Shown: positions 37,081 through 46,185 of the stretch, piece by piece
Numbering within the stretch: position 1 is the first letter of the stretch
Layout: each line of letters starts with the position of its first letter
Source: Actinomycetota bacterium
Lineage (GTDB): Bacteria; Actinomycetota; Actinomycetes; Actinomycetales; Dermatophilaceae
Assembly (NCBI GenBank): GCA_020161845.1
Contig: JAIUNK010000003.1
Span: 62,001-126,000 of the forward strand
Direction of reading: 5' to 3'
DNA length: 64,000 bases
The notes under the pieces: generated by a model
What the model saw: the letters and a program-made list of their open reading frames with translations, nothing else
Databases searched by the model: none
Told to the model about the DNA's origin: nothing
Made by a program: the position numbers and the translations under genes

Positions 37081-37483
37081 CGCTGGAGGCGTCGGTGGCC
37101 GTATCCCGGGGGCGGTCCGACGTCCGCTGGAACCGCTGCTGGGCCGCCTGGGGGGATCGCAGGCCCATCGCCTGGGCGACCTGGCCCCAGGTCATCCCCT
37201 CCGCCCGCGCAGCGAACACCAAGGCCGTCTCCAGCGCGTCGAGATCGCAGCGAGCGGCGTCCACCAGCGCCAACCCAGCCTCGAGCTCCTCCTGCCGGAT
37301 CGGCTGCCGCTGGTCCATCGCTCTGGAAAGGGCAAAGCGCACCAGCACCTCATCGACTGGCGCTTCCTTCGGATGCTGCCACGGCCAGCGGGGCAGCGCC
37401 CGACCACCGGCCTCGAGCAGGATTTCTCGAGCCCCGGCGCGCCGCTTCTCCATGTCCGCCGTCATGGCCTCACAGCACACCAT
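37064..37483 (-). CDS. Small HTH DNA-binding protein, first gene of the PEP-enzyme operon
   Basis: The predicted protein has 139 residues from ATG 37483. The C-terminal part carries a helix-turn-helix (GMTWGQVAQAMGLRSPQAAQ, then QRFQR), of the kind found in small actinobacterial DNA-binding proteins. The middle holds helices (EELEAGLALVDAARCDLDAL) that could dimerise. The tail is Asp/Thr/Ser-rich. An inverted repeat spans the start and suggests autoregulation. The exact start is uncertain: a TTG and a second ATG (37465) are also in frame. Confidence 0.65.
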   Translation of the reverse strand: MVCCEAMTADMEKRRAGAREILLEAGGRALPRWPWQHPKEAPVDEVLVRFALSRAMDQRQPIRQEELEAGLALVDAARCDLDALETALVFAARAEGMTWGQVAQAMGLRSPQAAQQRFQRTSDRPRDTATDASSGAARA

Positions 37484-37512
37484 CAACAGATCGTTGTCAA
37501 TGACTTGTTGAT
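37482..37512. promoter_or_regulatory. Inverted repeat at the start of the PEP-enzyme operon
   Basis: ATCAACA (37482-37488) and TGTTGAT (37506-37512) are perfect 7-bp arms. TTGACA, a -35-like hexamer, lies in the centre on the coding (minus) strand. It is a plausible operator for the HTH protein encoded immediately downstream. Confidence 0.5.
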
Positions 37513-37655
37513 TTCGGCGGTCGCTACCACAGTGGCTCGCCCGTCGCGGCGACGCGCTCTGGGACTCTCCTCCTGAGTGCCCAGATCGCGGCCGGGGACA
37601 GGACGAGCTCGCTGGGTGCTTCCGGGGCCGACCGCGAACTGATCCGCAGGATCTG

Positions 37656-37928
37656 TCAGCGTCTGCTGTATGCGTCGCGGCGATGCTCGATGCTGAGCAC
37701 CACGACTTCACGGCGGGCTTCGTTAATCCTGTAGAGGATGCGGTAGGTGCCTCGTCGAGCGGAATGGATCCCGGCAAGGTTGTCACGCAGCATTTTGCCG
37801 ACGCGCTGTGGGTTGTCGATCAGCGCCCCGGTCACGAACTCGAGGACAGCTGCGGCGACGGGCTCTGGGAGCCTTCCCCGGAGTGCTCGGATCGCCGGCG
37901 GGGTCAGGACGAGTTCGTAGGGCGTCAC
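37656..37928 (-). CDS. RelE/ParE-family toxin
   Basis: This 90-residue protein has the RelE-type ending RGTYRILYRINEARREVVVL followed by SIEHRRDAYSRR, with the catalytic Arg/Tyr/His set of ribosome-dependent mRNA cutters, and the N-terminal YELVLTPPAIRALRGRLPEP. ATG 37928 overlaps the antitoxin stop by 4 bases. It lies upstream of the PEP-enzyme operon on the same strand but is separated by 172 bases with its own promoter. Confidence 0.9.
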   Translation of the reverse strand: MTPYELVLTPPAIRALRGRLPEPVAAAVLEFVTGALIDNPQRVGKMLRDNLAGIHSARRGTYRILYRINEARREVVVLSIEHRRDAYSRR

Positions 37929-38191
37929 GGGCGAAGAGCTCGGACAGCCTCGACTCCTCGAACGACATCCCCTTCCCGATATGCCTGGTCGCCCTCGCGG
38001 ATGTCGGCAAGAGCCTCAGGATCGCTGAGCACAGCGAGGGTCTCCTCCAACTGCCCGAGGTCGTCGGGACTCAGGATGATGGCCGCGGCCTTCCCGTTGC
38101 GTGTGACGGTGACTCTGTCGTGCTCGCGCTGGACGCGGTCGATGACGTCGCTGAAGTGGTCGCGGACCTCGCGGAGGGACTCGATGCTCAT
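37925..38191 (-). CDS. Phd/YefM-type antitoxin partner of RelE
   Basis: This 88-residue protein begins MSIESLREVRDHFSDVIDRV and continues HDRVTVTRNGKAAAIILSPD, the Phd/YefM DNA-binding fold. The acidic C-terminal half (LEETLAVLSDPEALADIREG) would neutralise the toxin. ATG 38191 directly abuts a 16-bp palindrome and has no ribosome site. A longer open frame upstream on this strand is antisense to SURF1 and is not coding. Confidence 0.9.
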   Translation of the reverse strand: MSIESLREVRDHFSDVIDRVQREHDRVTVTRNGKAAAIILSPDDLGQLEETLAVLSDPEALADIREGDQAYREGDVVRGVEAVRALRP

Positions 38192-38207
38192 GGCCACAAT
38201 TGTGGCC
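38192..38207. promoter_or_regulatory. 16-bp perfect palindrome, operator of the RelE/YefM module
   Basis: GGCCACAA (38192-38199) is followed without a gap by TTGTGGCC (38200-38207). It touches the antitoxin start codon, where Phd/YefM dimers commonly bind to repress their own operon. Confidence 0.65.
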
Positions 38208-38259
38208 CGCGCAGCATCGAGAGCGCAACGGGGGCCCTCATCCGGTCGTACATCTCGCC

Positions 38260-39063
38260 TCAGCCGTCTTCCTCGTCCCAGATCCGCTGCTTCTTCGGGC
38301 GCCGCTCCTTGAGCTGGGCCCGGCCCTCCAGGACCGCCCGGTCGTGCAGTTCCCGACGCAGGTAGACGATCGTGATCACGAATCCCACGACCGACCCGCC
38401 CCACCACTGCAGCGCGTAGGCGAAGTGCGGCCCGGTGTCGGTGTCGGGGGGGAGTAGGGCGGCCGGTCGCGGCGGGGACGTGCCGCTGCCGTCGTCCTCG
38501 CTCTGCAACACCAGATAGGCGCGCCGCGGCGTCGTACCGGTCGCCTGCGCCGCCTCGTCCAGATTGATCGACGCCAGCTGCCCGGAGGGCAGCGTGCGGT
38601 CCAGGCTGTCCTCGCCCTGCCGCAGCCAGCCGGTGACGGTGACGGGTCCGGACGGCGCAGGCGGTACGTCGGGAAGGGTGGTGGCGGTCTCCGCATTGCG
38701 CACCCACCCGCGATCGACGAGCAGGGCGGTCCCGTCCGGGAGCCGCAGCGGGACGATCACCTCGTAGCCGTAGACGACGTTCTGGGGACGATTGCGCACC
38801 AGCTGCTGGGCGCCCCGGTCGTAGCTGCCGGTTGCGGTCACCCGGGTCCACAGCCGGTCCTCGGCGAGCGGGGCCCCCGCGGGAAGCACCCGGTCGAGCG
38901 GCACCGGCGCGGCATCGTAATTGCGGGTGACCGCCGCCGCATAGGCGCTGCGGTCCTCGTGCCGGCCCCACTGCCAGCGGCCGAGGAAGAGGCACACCAC
39001 GAAGAACGCGGTCGCCGCCGCGAACGCCGCCAACCAGCGCCGGGTTAGCAGGGTCCGCATCAC
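38260..39063 (-). CDS. SURF1-family cytochrome oxidase assembly protein
   Basis: This 267-residue membrane protein has the SURF1 topology: an N-terminal span (AAFAAATAFFVVCLFLGRWQ), a large external domain with LLVDRGWVRNAE and RRAYLVLQ, and a C-terminal span (HFAYALQWWGGSVVGFVITI) preceding YLRREL. The C-terminus is a basic cytosolic tail. SURF1 helps insert heme a into cytochrome oxidase. GTG 39063 is preferred because TAGCGT lies 7 bases upstream on the coding strand, as in other leaderless genes here; ATG 39060 is adjacent. Confidence 0.9.
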   Translation of the reverse strand: MMRTLLTRRWLAAFAAATAFFVVCLFLGRWQWGRHEDRSAYAAAVTRNYDAAPVPLDRVLPAGAPLAEDRLWTRVTATGSYDRGAQQLVRNRPQNVVYGYEVIVPLRLPDGTALLVDRGWVRNAETATTLPDVPPAPSGPVTVTGWLRQGEDSLDRTLPSGQLASINLDEAAQATGTTPRRAYLVLQSEDDGSGTSPPRPAALLPPDTDTGPHFAYALQWWGGSVVGFVITIVYLRRELHDRAVLEGRAQLKERRPKKQRIWDEEDG

Positions 39064-39082
39064 AGGCTCGACGCTATCGTCC

Positions 39083-39088
39083 TACGCT
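39083..39088 (+). promoter_or_regulatory. Probable -10 box of leaderless moaA
   Basis: TACGCT ends 6 bases before the moaA ATG (39095). The divergent SURF1 gene has its own TAGCGT box at 39071-39076 on the minus strand, so the two promoters lie back to back in about 30 bases. Confidence 0.5.
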
Positions 39089-39094
39089 GGGCTC

Positions 39095-40189
39095 ATGTCC
39101 GCAGACCCGACCCGGCCGCCCGAGACGGCCAGCGAGCACCCCGACGCGGTCGGGCCTCAGCGTCTCGTCGCGGTCGGACGTCGTCCGGTCACCCCGCGGG
39201 TGGGCCTGGTCGACTCGTTCGGTCGGGTGGCGACGGACCTGCGCGTTTCGCTGACCGACCACTGCAATCTGCGGTGCACCTATTGCATGCCCGCCGAGGG
39301 CCTGCCGTGGATGGCCCCGCCGCAGATGCTCTCGGACGACGAGATCGTCCGGGTGGTGGGCCTGTTCGTCGGGCTCGGCGTCACGAAGCTGCGGCTGACC
39401 GGCGGCGAGCCGCTGCTGCGGGCCGGGCTGCCCGAGCTGATCGGGCGCCTGGGCGCCCTGGAGCCGCGACCGCACCTGGCGATGACGACGAACGGGCTGG
39501 GGTTGGCACGGCTGGCCCCGGCGCTGGCGACGGCCGGCCTGGACCGCGTCAACGTCAGCCTGGACACCGTGGACCGGGCGGAGTTCGCCGCCCTGACCCG
39601 CCGGGACCGCTTGCCGGACGTCATCGCGGGTCTGGCCGCCGCCGACGCCGCCGGACTTCGCCCGGTGAAGGTGAACGCGGTGGCGATGCGCGGGGTCAAC
39701 GACCACGGCGTGGCCGACCTGCTCGACTGGTGCCTGGAGCGCGGCTACGAGCTGCGGTTCATCGAACAGATGCCGCTGGACGCGCAGCACAGCTGGCAGC
39801 GCTCGGCCATGATCTCGGCGGCGGAAGTCCGCGAGCGACTGTCGACTCGGCACGAGTTGACGGCGCTGCCGGACGTGGCACGAGGCAGCGCTCCGGCCGA
39901 ATTGTTCCTGGTGGACGGGGGCCCGGCGACGGTGGGGATCGTCGCCTCGGTGACCGCCCCCTTCTGCGGGGCCTGTGATCGGGTGCGGCTGACGGCCGAC
40001 GGGATGGTCCGCAACTGTCTGTTCGCCCGCGGCGAGGTCGACCTGCGCGGGCCCCTGCGCGACGGCGCGGACGACCAGGAGCTGGTTCGGCTGATCCGCG
40101 GTGAGATGTGGCGCAAGGCCCGAGGCCACGGGATCGGTGCCCCGGACTTCACCCAGCCGGCCCGTCCGATGAGCGCCATCGGCGGCTGA
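39095..40189 (+). CDS. moaA: GTP 3',8-cyclase MoaA (molybdenum cofactor)
   Basis: This 364-residue radical SAM enzyme makes the first intermediate of molybdopterin from GTP. The N-terminal cluster motif CNLRCTYC has C57, C61 and C64; the second cluster lies in PFCGACDRVRLTADGMVRNC near the C-terminus. LRLTGGEPLLR and VNVSLDT are also conserved. An N-terminal extension of about 35 residues precedes the catalytic domain. The C-terminal Gly-Gly (IGG) needed by MoaA is present. No other moa gene is nearby. Confidence 0.96.
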   Translation: MSADPTRPPETASEHPDAVGPQRLVAVGRRPVTPRVGLVDSFGRVATDLRVSLTDHCNLRCTYCMPAEGLPWMAPPQMLSDDEIVRVVGLFVGLGVTKLRLTGGEPLLRAGLPELIGRLGALEPRPHLAMTTNGLGLARLAPALATAGLDRVNVSLDTVDRAEFAALTRRDRLPDVIAGLAAADAAGLRPVKVNAVAMRGVNDHGVADLLDWCLERGYELRFIEQMPLDAQHSWQRSAMISAAEVRERLSTRHELTALPDVARGSAPAELFLVDGGPATVGIVASVTAPFCGACDRVRLTADGMVRNCLFARGEVDLRGPLRDGADDQELVRLIRGEMWRKARGHGIGAPDFTQPARPMSAIGG

Positions 40190-40254
40190 TCGTCCTCTCG
40201 ACGCGCCAGCGCCACGGAGCCATCGCTGGGTCGCCGGCGCCGGCGGGGACGCGG

Positions 40255-40599
40255 CTACCAGTGTTCCCCGGCTCCGGGGGACCGTTCCTGGTCTTCCGTC
40301 GTGCCGATCTGCTGAGTCGGGGTCGCGGGAACGATGAAGTGGGACTGCCGGTTGCCGCTGTTGTTCGCGAGCACGACCGCCGGATACGGCAGGATCACGG
40401 CGGCGACGGACAGCACCAGGGTGAGCCAGACCCAGCCGGTAGCGACGAAGGCGACGGCAGCGGCGACGAAGCAGAGGGTGCGAATCCCCATCGAGATCAG
40501 ATAGGTGCGCATGCGGGCGCTCTGGTCGTCGGCGATCGACGTCGGCACCGTCGAGATCGAGTGCACCGGCTTGGTGGGTTCCTTTTGGCGGCGGACCAC
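40255..40599 (-). CDS. DUF3099 membrane protein
   Basis: This 114-residue protein has two close membrane segments (TLCFVAAAVAFVATGWVWLT and LVLSVAAVILPYPAVVLAN) after the DUF3099-type SISTVPTSIADDQSARMRTY leader. Function is unknown; the family is actinobacterial and often neighbours fabG/fabI, as here. It is transcribed away from fabG. Confidence 0.82.
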   Translation of the reverse strand: MVRRQKEPTKPVHSISTVPTSIADDQSARMRTYLISMGIRTLCFVAAAVAFVATGWVWLTLVLSVAAVILPYPAVVLANNSGNRQSHFIVPATPTQQIGTTEDQERSPGAGEHW

Positions 40600-40839
40600 A
40601 AGCTCAGGGTAGTTCCTTCGTGCGCGCCCTCCGTGGGGGGTCCCTGCTTCTTTTCGTTACGTTCGCTGCAGGGCCTCCCGGTGCACCCCGGCAGCACGCT
40701 CGGCGTGCTTGCAGAAGTTCACTGCGCGCGCGTCGCACGAGTTCGCTGCGCGCGGTGAACCCGCCGGCGACGCGGGGTCCGCTTCGGTCGTGCCATCCCG
40801 GTGCGGCAGGGTTTCGTGGAAAGGACATGGAGCATCCTC

Positions 40840-41565
40840 ATGGCGAACGATGACACGACGGCGCGCACGGCGTTGGTGACCGGCGGCAATCGCGGCATCG
40901 GCCTGGCGATCGCGAGGGCGCTCGCCGCGGACGGCGTCCGGGTGGTGGTCGGCAGCCGGTCCGGGCAAGCCCCGGACGGGCTGGCCGCGGTGCCCCTGGA
41001 CGTGACCGACTCGGCGTCGGTGGACGCCGCCTTCGACGCGGCGGAGCAGCTGCTGGGCGGGCCGGTGGAGATCCTCGTCGCGAACGCCGGGGTCACCCGG
41101 GACCAGTTGCTGATGCGCCTGTCCGACGACGAGATCGACGCGGTCGTGCAGACCAACCTGGTGGGCGCGATCCGCTGCGCCCGCCGGGCCAGCCGCGGCA
41201 TGATCCGACTCAAGCGGGGCCGGATGATCTTCATCTCCAGCGTCGTCGGGCTCAACGGGTCGCCGGGCCAGGTCGGCTATGCGGCCACCAAGGCCGCCCT
41301 GGTGGGCGTCGCCCGCTCGATCACGCGCGAACTCGGGGGCCGAAGGATCACCGCGAACGTCGTCGCCCCCGGGTTCATCGACACGGACATGACCGCCGAG
41401 CTGGGCGAGGACCTGCGCACGACGTACCGCTCCCAGATCCCCGCCGGGCGCTTCGGCGACCCCGCCGACGTCGCCGCGGCCTGCGTCTTCCTCGCCTCGC
41501 CCGACGCGGCGTACGTCAGCGGTGCCGTGCTGCCCGTCGACGGTGGGCTCGGCATGGGGCACTGA
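40840..41565 (+). CDS. fabG: 3-oxoacyl-ACP reductase FabG
   Basis: This 241-residue SDR enzyme has the cofactor motif TGGNRGIGLAIA near the start, NAGVTRDQLL, the catalytic Ser in FISSVVGLNG and YAATKAALVG with the YxxxK pair, then VAPGFIDTDMT. It reduces beta-ketoacyl-ACP with NADPH. ATG 40840 has GGAG 7 bases upstream; longer frames to 40801 lack support. The 240 bases upstream contain an imperfect GTTCACTGCGCGCG hairpin and no gene. fabI follows 107 bases later. Confidence 0.93.
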   Translation: MANDDTTARTALVTGGNRGIGLAIARALAADGVRVVVGSRSGQAPDGLAAVPLDVTDSASVDAAFDAAEQLLGGPVEILVANAGVTRDQLLMRLSDDEIDAVVQTNLVGAIRCARRASRGMIRLKRGRMIFISSVVGLNGSPGQVGYAATKAALVGVARSITRELGGRRITANVVAPGFIDTDMTAELGEDLRTTYRSQIPAGRFGDPADVAAACVFLASPDAAYVSGAVLPVDGGLGMGH

Positions 41566-41672
41566 CCGCCGACCCGCCGGGGCTACGGTCGCGGTCCCGC
41601 CGGGACCGCCACCCGATCTCCGAACCGTCGCCCCGGACCGTCCGGTGCGACGCACTTCCTGGAAGGACGTCC

Positions 41673-42431
41673 ATGGCTTTGCTTGAGGGCAAGAGGATCC
41701 TTGTCACCGGCGTGCTCACCGAATCCTCGATCGCGTTCCACGTGGCGCGGCTCGCGCAGGAGGAGGGTGCGACGGTCGTCCTGACCTCCTTCGGGCGGGC
41801 CGCGAAGATCACCTCGGCGATCTCGCGGCGGCTGCCGGACGCCGCGCCTGTCGTCGAGCTCGACGCCGCCAGCCAGGACGACTTCGACGCGCTGGCGGGT
41901 CGCCTGCGCGAGCACATCGACGGCCTGGACGGGGTGCTGCATTCGATCGGGTTCGCGCCCCAGCCGGCGTTCGACTTCACGGCGGCGACCTGGGAGGACG
42001 TGGCCCCGGCGCTGCAGATCTCCGCGTACTCGCTCAAGCCGCTGGTCGCCTCCTGCGCCCCCCTGATGCCCGGCGGGGGAGCGGTCGTCGGGCTGACCCT
42101 CGACGCGAGCGTGGCCTGGCCGGGCTACGACTGGATGGGGGTCGCCAAGGCCGCGTTCGAGGCGACGAACCGCTATTGCGCGCAGTCGTACGGCGCGGCC
42201 GGGATCCGCTGCAATCTGGTGGCGGCCGGGCCGATCAGCACCACCGCGGCGAAGTCGATCCCGGCATTCGGCCGGTTCGCGGAATGGGGCCAGCACGCCC
42301 CGCTGGGCTGGAACCAAACGGACCCGACGCCCGCCGCCAAGGCGTGCGTGGCATTGCTCTCGGATTGGTTCCCGGCGACCACCGGCGAGATCGTGCACGT
42401 CGACGGCGGGTTCCACTGCACCGGAGGCTGA
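41673..42431 (+). CDS. fabI: Enoyl-ACP reductase FabI/InhA-type
   Basis: This 252-residue SDR has the atypical glycine motif ILVTGVLTESSIAFHVARLA, LHSIGFAPQPAFD, and the Y-x6-K catalytic pair in YDWMGVAKAAFEA, followed by VAAGPISTTAAKSIPAF. The pattern is that of mycobacterial InhA rather than E. coli FabI. It performs the last reduction in fatty acid elongation with NADH. It has GGAAGGA 9 bases before the ATG. Isoniazid or triclosan sensitivity cannot be predicted from sequence. Confidence 0.94.
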   Translation: MALLEGKRILVTGVLTESSIAFHVARLAQEEGATVVLTSFGRAAKITSAISRRLPDAAPVVELDAASQDDFDALAGRLREHIDGLDGVLHSIGFAPQPAFDFTAATWEDVAPALQISAYSLKPLVASCAPLMPGGGAVVGLTLDASVAWPGYDWMGVAKAAFEATNRYCAQSYGAAGIRCNLVAAGPISTTAAKSIPAFGRFAEWGQHAPLGWNQTDPTPAAKACVALLSDWFPATTGEIVHVDGGFHCTGG

Positions 42432-42552
42432 GCGTCCTGGACGGGATTGTCTTCAGCCCCAGCGCGGGTCGCCGATGAGGAGGGAGACCGGGCGGCGGCG
42501 TACGCCGTGTCCGGCTGCCACCGACGGCGCAAGCCACGCACGAGGAGTCCCG

Positions 42553-43239
42553 ATGACCGCCACCGCGACCGAGCCCTGGACCACGGCCCGCCACCCGCTG
42601 GCCCGGCTCCTGCGCGGCGTCGCGGCGGGCCAGTTCCCGCAGGCCGACGGCGCGTGGACGCGGGTGTCGCCGTGGATCCCGACCCTGCAGGCGATCGTCG
42701 GCTTCACCGGGCACACGATCCTCGCGGTTACCTACGACGTCTCCGACGATGCGCTGATCGACATGGGCGCCACCGGCAACGAGGGCCCCTTCTCGGCACG
42801 CGTCGTGACCGGCCTGGCCGGGGCCACGGGGTGGATCGGGCCGCAGCAGGTGCTCCTGTCCGCCCTGGGCACCGGCTCGGGGAACAGCGGTGAACTGGTG
42901 GCGCGACCGGACCTGGCCCGGCACCCGTTCGTGGAGAACGCCAAGCGCATCCGCCAGGACATCCAAGTGCTCGGCACCACCGACGCCGAGCCGGACATCG
43001 TCGTGCTCGGTCGCGGCGTGGCCGGGGTGCGTGAGGTCAGCGTTCACGTGCAGCGCACCGGCCACGGCCGAGGAGCCTCCCTGTTCACGGCCGCCCTGGC
43101 GACGGTGCCGGAGGCGGAGGTCGTGTTGGCGACCACGCCGGTGAACGACGGGCACATCCTCAGCAGCGCCATCGCCGGGGGATTCCGCCCGATCGGCGGG
43201 GTGCAGCTGTTCAGCAACCGCCCCGAGCACAAGCTCTAA
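42553..43239 (+). CDS. Putative GNAT-fold acetyltransferase
   Basis: The predicted protein has 228 residues from ATG 42553 (GAGG site upstream). The C-terminal 100 residues resemble an acetyl-CoA-binding GNAT half: VSVHVQRTGHGRGASLFTAA, then LATVPEAEVVLATTPVNDGH and IAGGFRPIGGVQLFSNRPEH. The N-terminal half (HTILAVTYDVSDDALIDMGA) has no clear match. Acetyltransferase activity is a guess by fold; the gene is a frequent neighbour of fabI in related bacteria in my recollection, which I cannot check here. Confidence 0.55.
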   Translation: MTATATEPWTTARHPLARLLRGVAAGQFPQADGAWTRVSPWIPTLQAIVGFTGHTILAVTYDVSDDALIDMGATGNEGPFSARVVTGLAGATGWIGPQQVLLSALGTGSGNSGELVARPDLARHPFVENAKRIRQDIQVLGTTDAEPDIVVLGRGVAGVREVSVHVQRTGHGRGASLFTAALATVPEAEVVLATTPVNDGHILSSAIAGGFRPIGGVQLFSNRPEHKL

Positions 43240-43483
43240 GGAAGCGCTGACTTCTGGTGATGAGGCAGTTGGGCTGCCCATCTGGGCTCGCCCTGGCCGG
43301 TCGGGAGTCTTCCGCATGCTGACGGGAGCCGCGAAGCTCATCCATGTCGGCGCGCCGCAGTCCAGCCATCGACGATTGACCTGCGCGTTCACCGTCCAAC
43401 ATCAGGGCTCCGACATCGATAGGGATGGGGTTCGTGCCGCTGGGCACGTCGCATCATGGGCACTCGACAGCATCCGGCCACAC

Positions 43484-43545
43484 CGACCGTTCGTGACCTG
43501 CCCTTTTGGCACCATGGTGCCAAAAGGGCAGGTCACGAACGGTCG
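43484..43545. repeat. 62-bp perfect palindrome
   Basis: Two 31-base arms, 43484-43514 and 43515-43545, are exact reverse complements with no loop; the centre is CCATGG and the arms contain GTGACCTGCCCTTTTGGCAC. Pairing stops sharply at both ends. It is far longer and more perfect than a terminator stem and has no T-run. Its abrupt ends suggest two abutted terminal repeats or a hairpin mobile repeat. Confidence 0.95.
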
Positions 43546-43657
43546 CCCTGTGGATAACCGCGGGTGACGTACGACCACAAGCATTGGGCGGACTCAGCGT
43601 GGGCCTGGTCGAGCGTCGACCAGTCAAGGTCCCAGGTGTGGCTCAGGCCCCAGATGT

Positions 43658-43695
43658 TGAGGCGAAAGGGGGTGCCGGCACCGCGTTTCGCCTCA
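43658..43695. repeat. 38-bp palindromic intergenic repeat, copy 2
   Basis: It is the same length, centre (GGTGCC/GGCACC) and end pattern (TGNGGC/GCCNCA) as 22089-22126. Here the outer variable pair is A-T instead of T-A and the inner stem has two G-G mismatches that are paired in copy 1. It lies 113 bases right of the large palindrome. Confidence 0.8.
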
Positions 43696-43705
43696 GCCAA
43701 CGGGG

Positions 43706-43741
43706 TTTTCGGCCCGGATGATTCGCCACACCGGCCGAAAA
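43706..43741. terminator. Hairpin 3' of serB
   Basis: TTTTCGGCC (43706-43714) pairs exactly with GGCCGAAAA (43733-43741), with further CCGG/CCGG pairing inside. It lies 85 bases beyond the leftward serB stop and may terminate that transcript. Confidence 0.4.
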
Positions 43742-43826
43742 TCAGTGCCCCCCTAAGCCCCGCGCCGGCCCTTTGCGCCGGCCCACCGCAGCGGCGCACT
43801 CGGCACGCCGACCCAGCGGACCCCAC

Positions 43827-44774
<948 letters not shown>

Positions 44775-44782
44775 TCAGGCGC

Positions 44783-46042
44783 TCAGCCGTTGCGGATGTG
44801 CGCGCCCTTGGGCACGACCACGATGCCGTTGTCGCTGATGTAGAGGCCACGACGCCGGTCGACATCGTGGTTGACGCCGATCTCGACGCCGTCGTCGACG
44901 ATGACGCCCTTGTCGAGAATGGCCCGGTGCACCAGGGCCTTGCGGCCGACCTGAACGCGGTCCAGCAGCACCGAGTCGGTCACCTGGGCGTAGCTGTGAA
45001 TGAAGCAGCGGGGGGACAGGACCGAACCCTCCACGTGCGCGCCGGAGACCACGGTGCCCGCGGACACCATCGAGTTGACCGCGGTGCCCAGGCGGCCGGT
45101 CTCGTTGTGCACGAATTTCGCCGGAGGCTGGGCGTGCTCGCCCATCGTGTAGAGCGGCCAGTCCTCGTTGTAGAGGTTGAACACCGGGTGGATAGAGATG
45201 AGGTCCAGGTGCGCGTCGTAATAGGCGTCGATGGTGCCGACATCGCGCCAGTAGGCGCGGTCCCGATCGGTCGCCCCGGGGATCGAGTTGCCGTTGAAGT
45301 CGTAGACATAACCCTCGCCCTTGGCCACGAAGTACGGCACGATGTCGCCACCCATGTCATGGCTGCTGCTGTCGTCGTCGGCGTCGGCCGTGACGGCCTC
45401 GCGCAGCACGTCGGCGTCGAAGACGTAGTTGCCCATGGACGCCAGCACCTCGTGGGGAGCGTCGGGCAGCCCGATGGCGTCGGTCGGCTTCTCCCGCCAC
45501 CGACCGATCTTGCGAACGTCGGTGGGGTCGACCTCGATCACGCCGAACTGGTCGGCCAGCGCGATGGGCTGCCGGATGGCCGCCACCGTGATGCCGGCGC
45601 CGGTCTCGATGTGTTGGGCCACCATCTGGCTGAAGTCCATGCGATAGACGTGGTCGGCCCCGACCACCACGACGATGTCGGGACGCTCGTCTTCGAGGGC
45701 GTTCAAACTCTGATAAATCGCGTCGGCGCTGCCCATATACCACTGCTTGCCGCGGCGCTGCTGCGCCGGGATCGGCGCGACGTAATTGCCCAGCATCGTC
45801 GACATCCGCCAGGTGCGCGTGACGTGCCGGTCGAGGCTGTGCGACTTGTACTGCGTGAGCACGACCACCTTGAGATAGCCCGAGTTCACGATGTTGCTCA
45901 GCGCGAAGTCGATGAGGCGATAGATGCCACCGAACGGCACTGCCGGCTTGGCGCGGTCGGCGGTCAACGGCATCAGGCGCTTGCCCTCGCCGCCGGCGAG
46001 GACGATGGCCAGGACCTTGGAGGAACGAGGGGATCGCGGCAT
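44783..46042 (-). CDS. glgC: Glucose-1-phosphate adenylyltransferase GlgC
   Basis: This 419-residue nucleotidyltransferase makes ADP-glucose. [20 protein letters not shown] contains the P-loop; [48 protein letters not shown] and [18 protein letters not shown] are conserved. The C-terminal third is a left-handed beta-helix ([20 protein letters not shown]). ATG 46042 begins MPRSPRSSK; the frame's opening at 46108 is not needed. It is divergent from glgA with 143 bases between. Confidence 0.95.
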   Translation of the reverse strand: MPRSPRSSKVLAIVLAGGEGKRLMPLTADRAKPAVPFGGIYRLIDFALSNIVNSGYLKVVVLTQYKSHSLDRHVTRTWRMSTMLGNYVAPIPAQQRRGKQWYMGSADAIYQSLNALEDERPDIVVVVGADHVYRMDFSQMVAQHIETGAGITVAAIRQPIALADQFGVIEVDPTDVRKIGRWREKPTDAIGLPDAPHEVLASMGNYVFDADVLREAVTADADDDSSSHDMGGDIVPYFVAKGEGYVYDFNGNSIPGATDRDRAYWRDVGTIDAYYDAHLDLISIHPVFNLYNEDWPLYTMGEHAQPPAKFVHNETGRLGTAVNSMVSAGTVVSGAHVEGSVLSPRCFIHSYAQVTDSVLLDRVQVGRKALVHRAILDKGVIVDDGVEIGVNHDVDRRRGLYISDNGIVVVPKGAHIRNG

Positions 46043-46172
46043 ACCCCGCAACGTACTCGGGGCGACGGCCGGAAGGTACCCAACAGCACCCTTGATTGGC
46101 CCGTTCACCGGATATTTTCCGGCGGGTCGACGCCGACCGCCGCGCAGTGCTCCGGAGCGCCGCCCGGAGCAC

Positions 46173-46178
46173 TAGATT
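46173..46178 (+). promoter_or_regulatory. Probable -10 box of leaderless glgA
   Basis: TAGATT ends 7 bases before the GTG at 46186, and no ribosome site is present. Confidence 0.55.
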
Positions 46179-46185
46179 CGCTCTC

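Larger units (their letters stand above)
43240..43826. other. Gene-free region with palindromes between two gene blocks
   Basis: These 587 bases hold no convincing gene. They include the 62-bp palindrome (43484-43545), the second 38-bp repeat (43658-43695) and a hairpin (43706-43741). The stretch 43243-43440 reads on the minus strand as a protein-like fragment with no start or family and may be a gene remnant. The concentration of palindromes suggests a landing site for small mobile repeats. Confidence 0.6.

Noticed and set aside
40600-40839. Small RNA or gene between DUF3099 and fabG
   Set aside because: Only an imperfect GTTCACTGCGCGCG hairpin is visible; not enough to name a feature.
43316-43584. 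Short open frames on both strands sharing the same peptide around the 62-bp palindrome
   Set aside because: The shared peptide is caused by the palindrome itself; no start signal or family.
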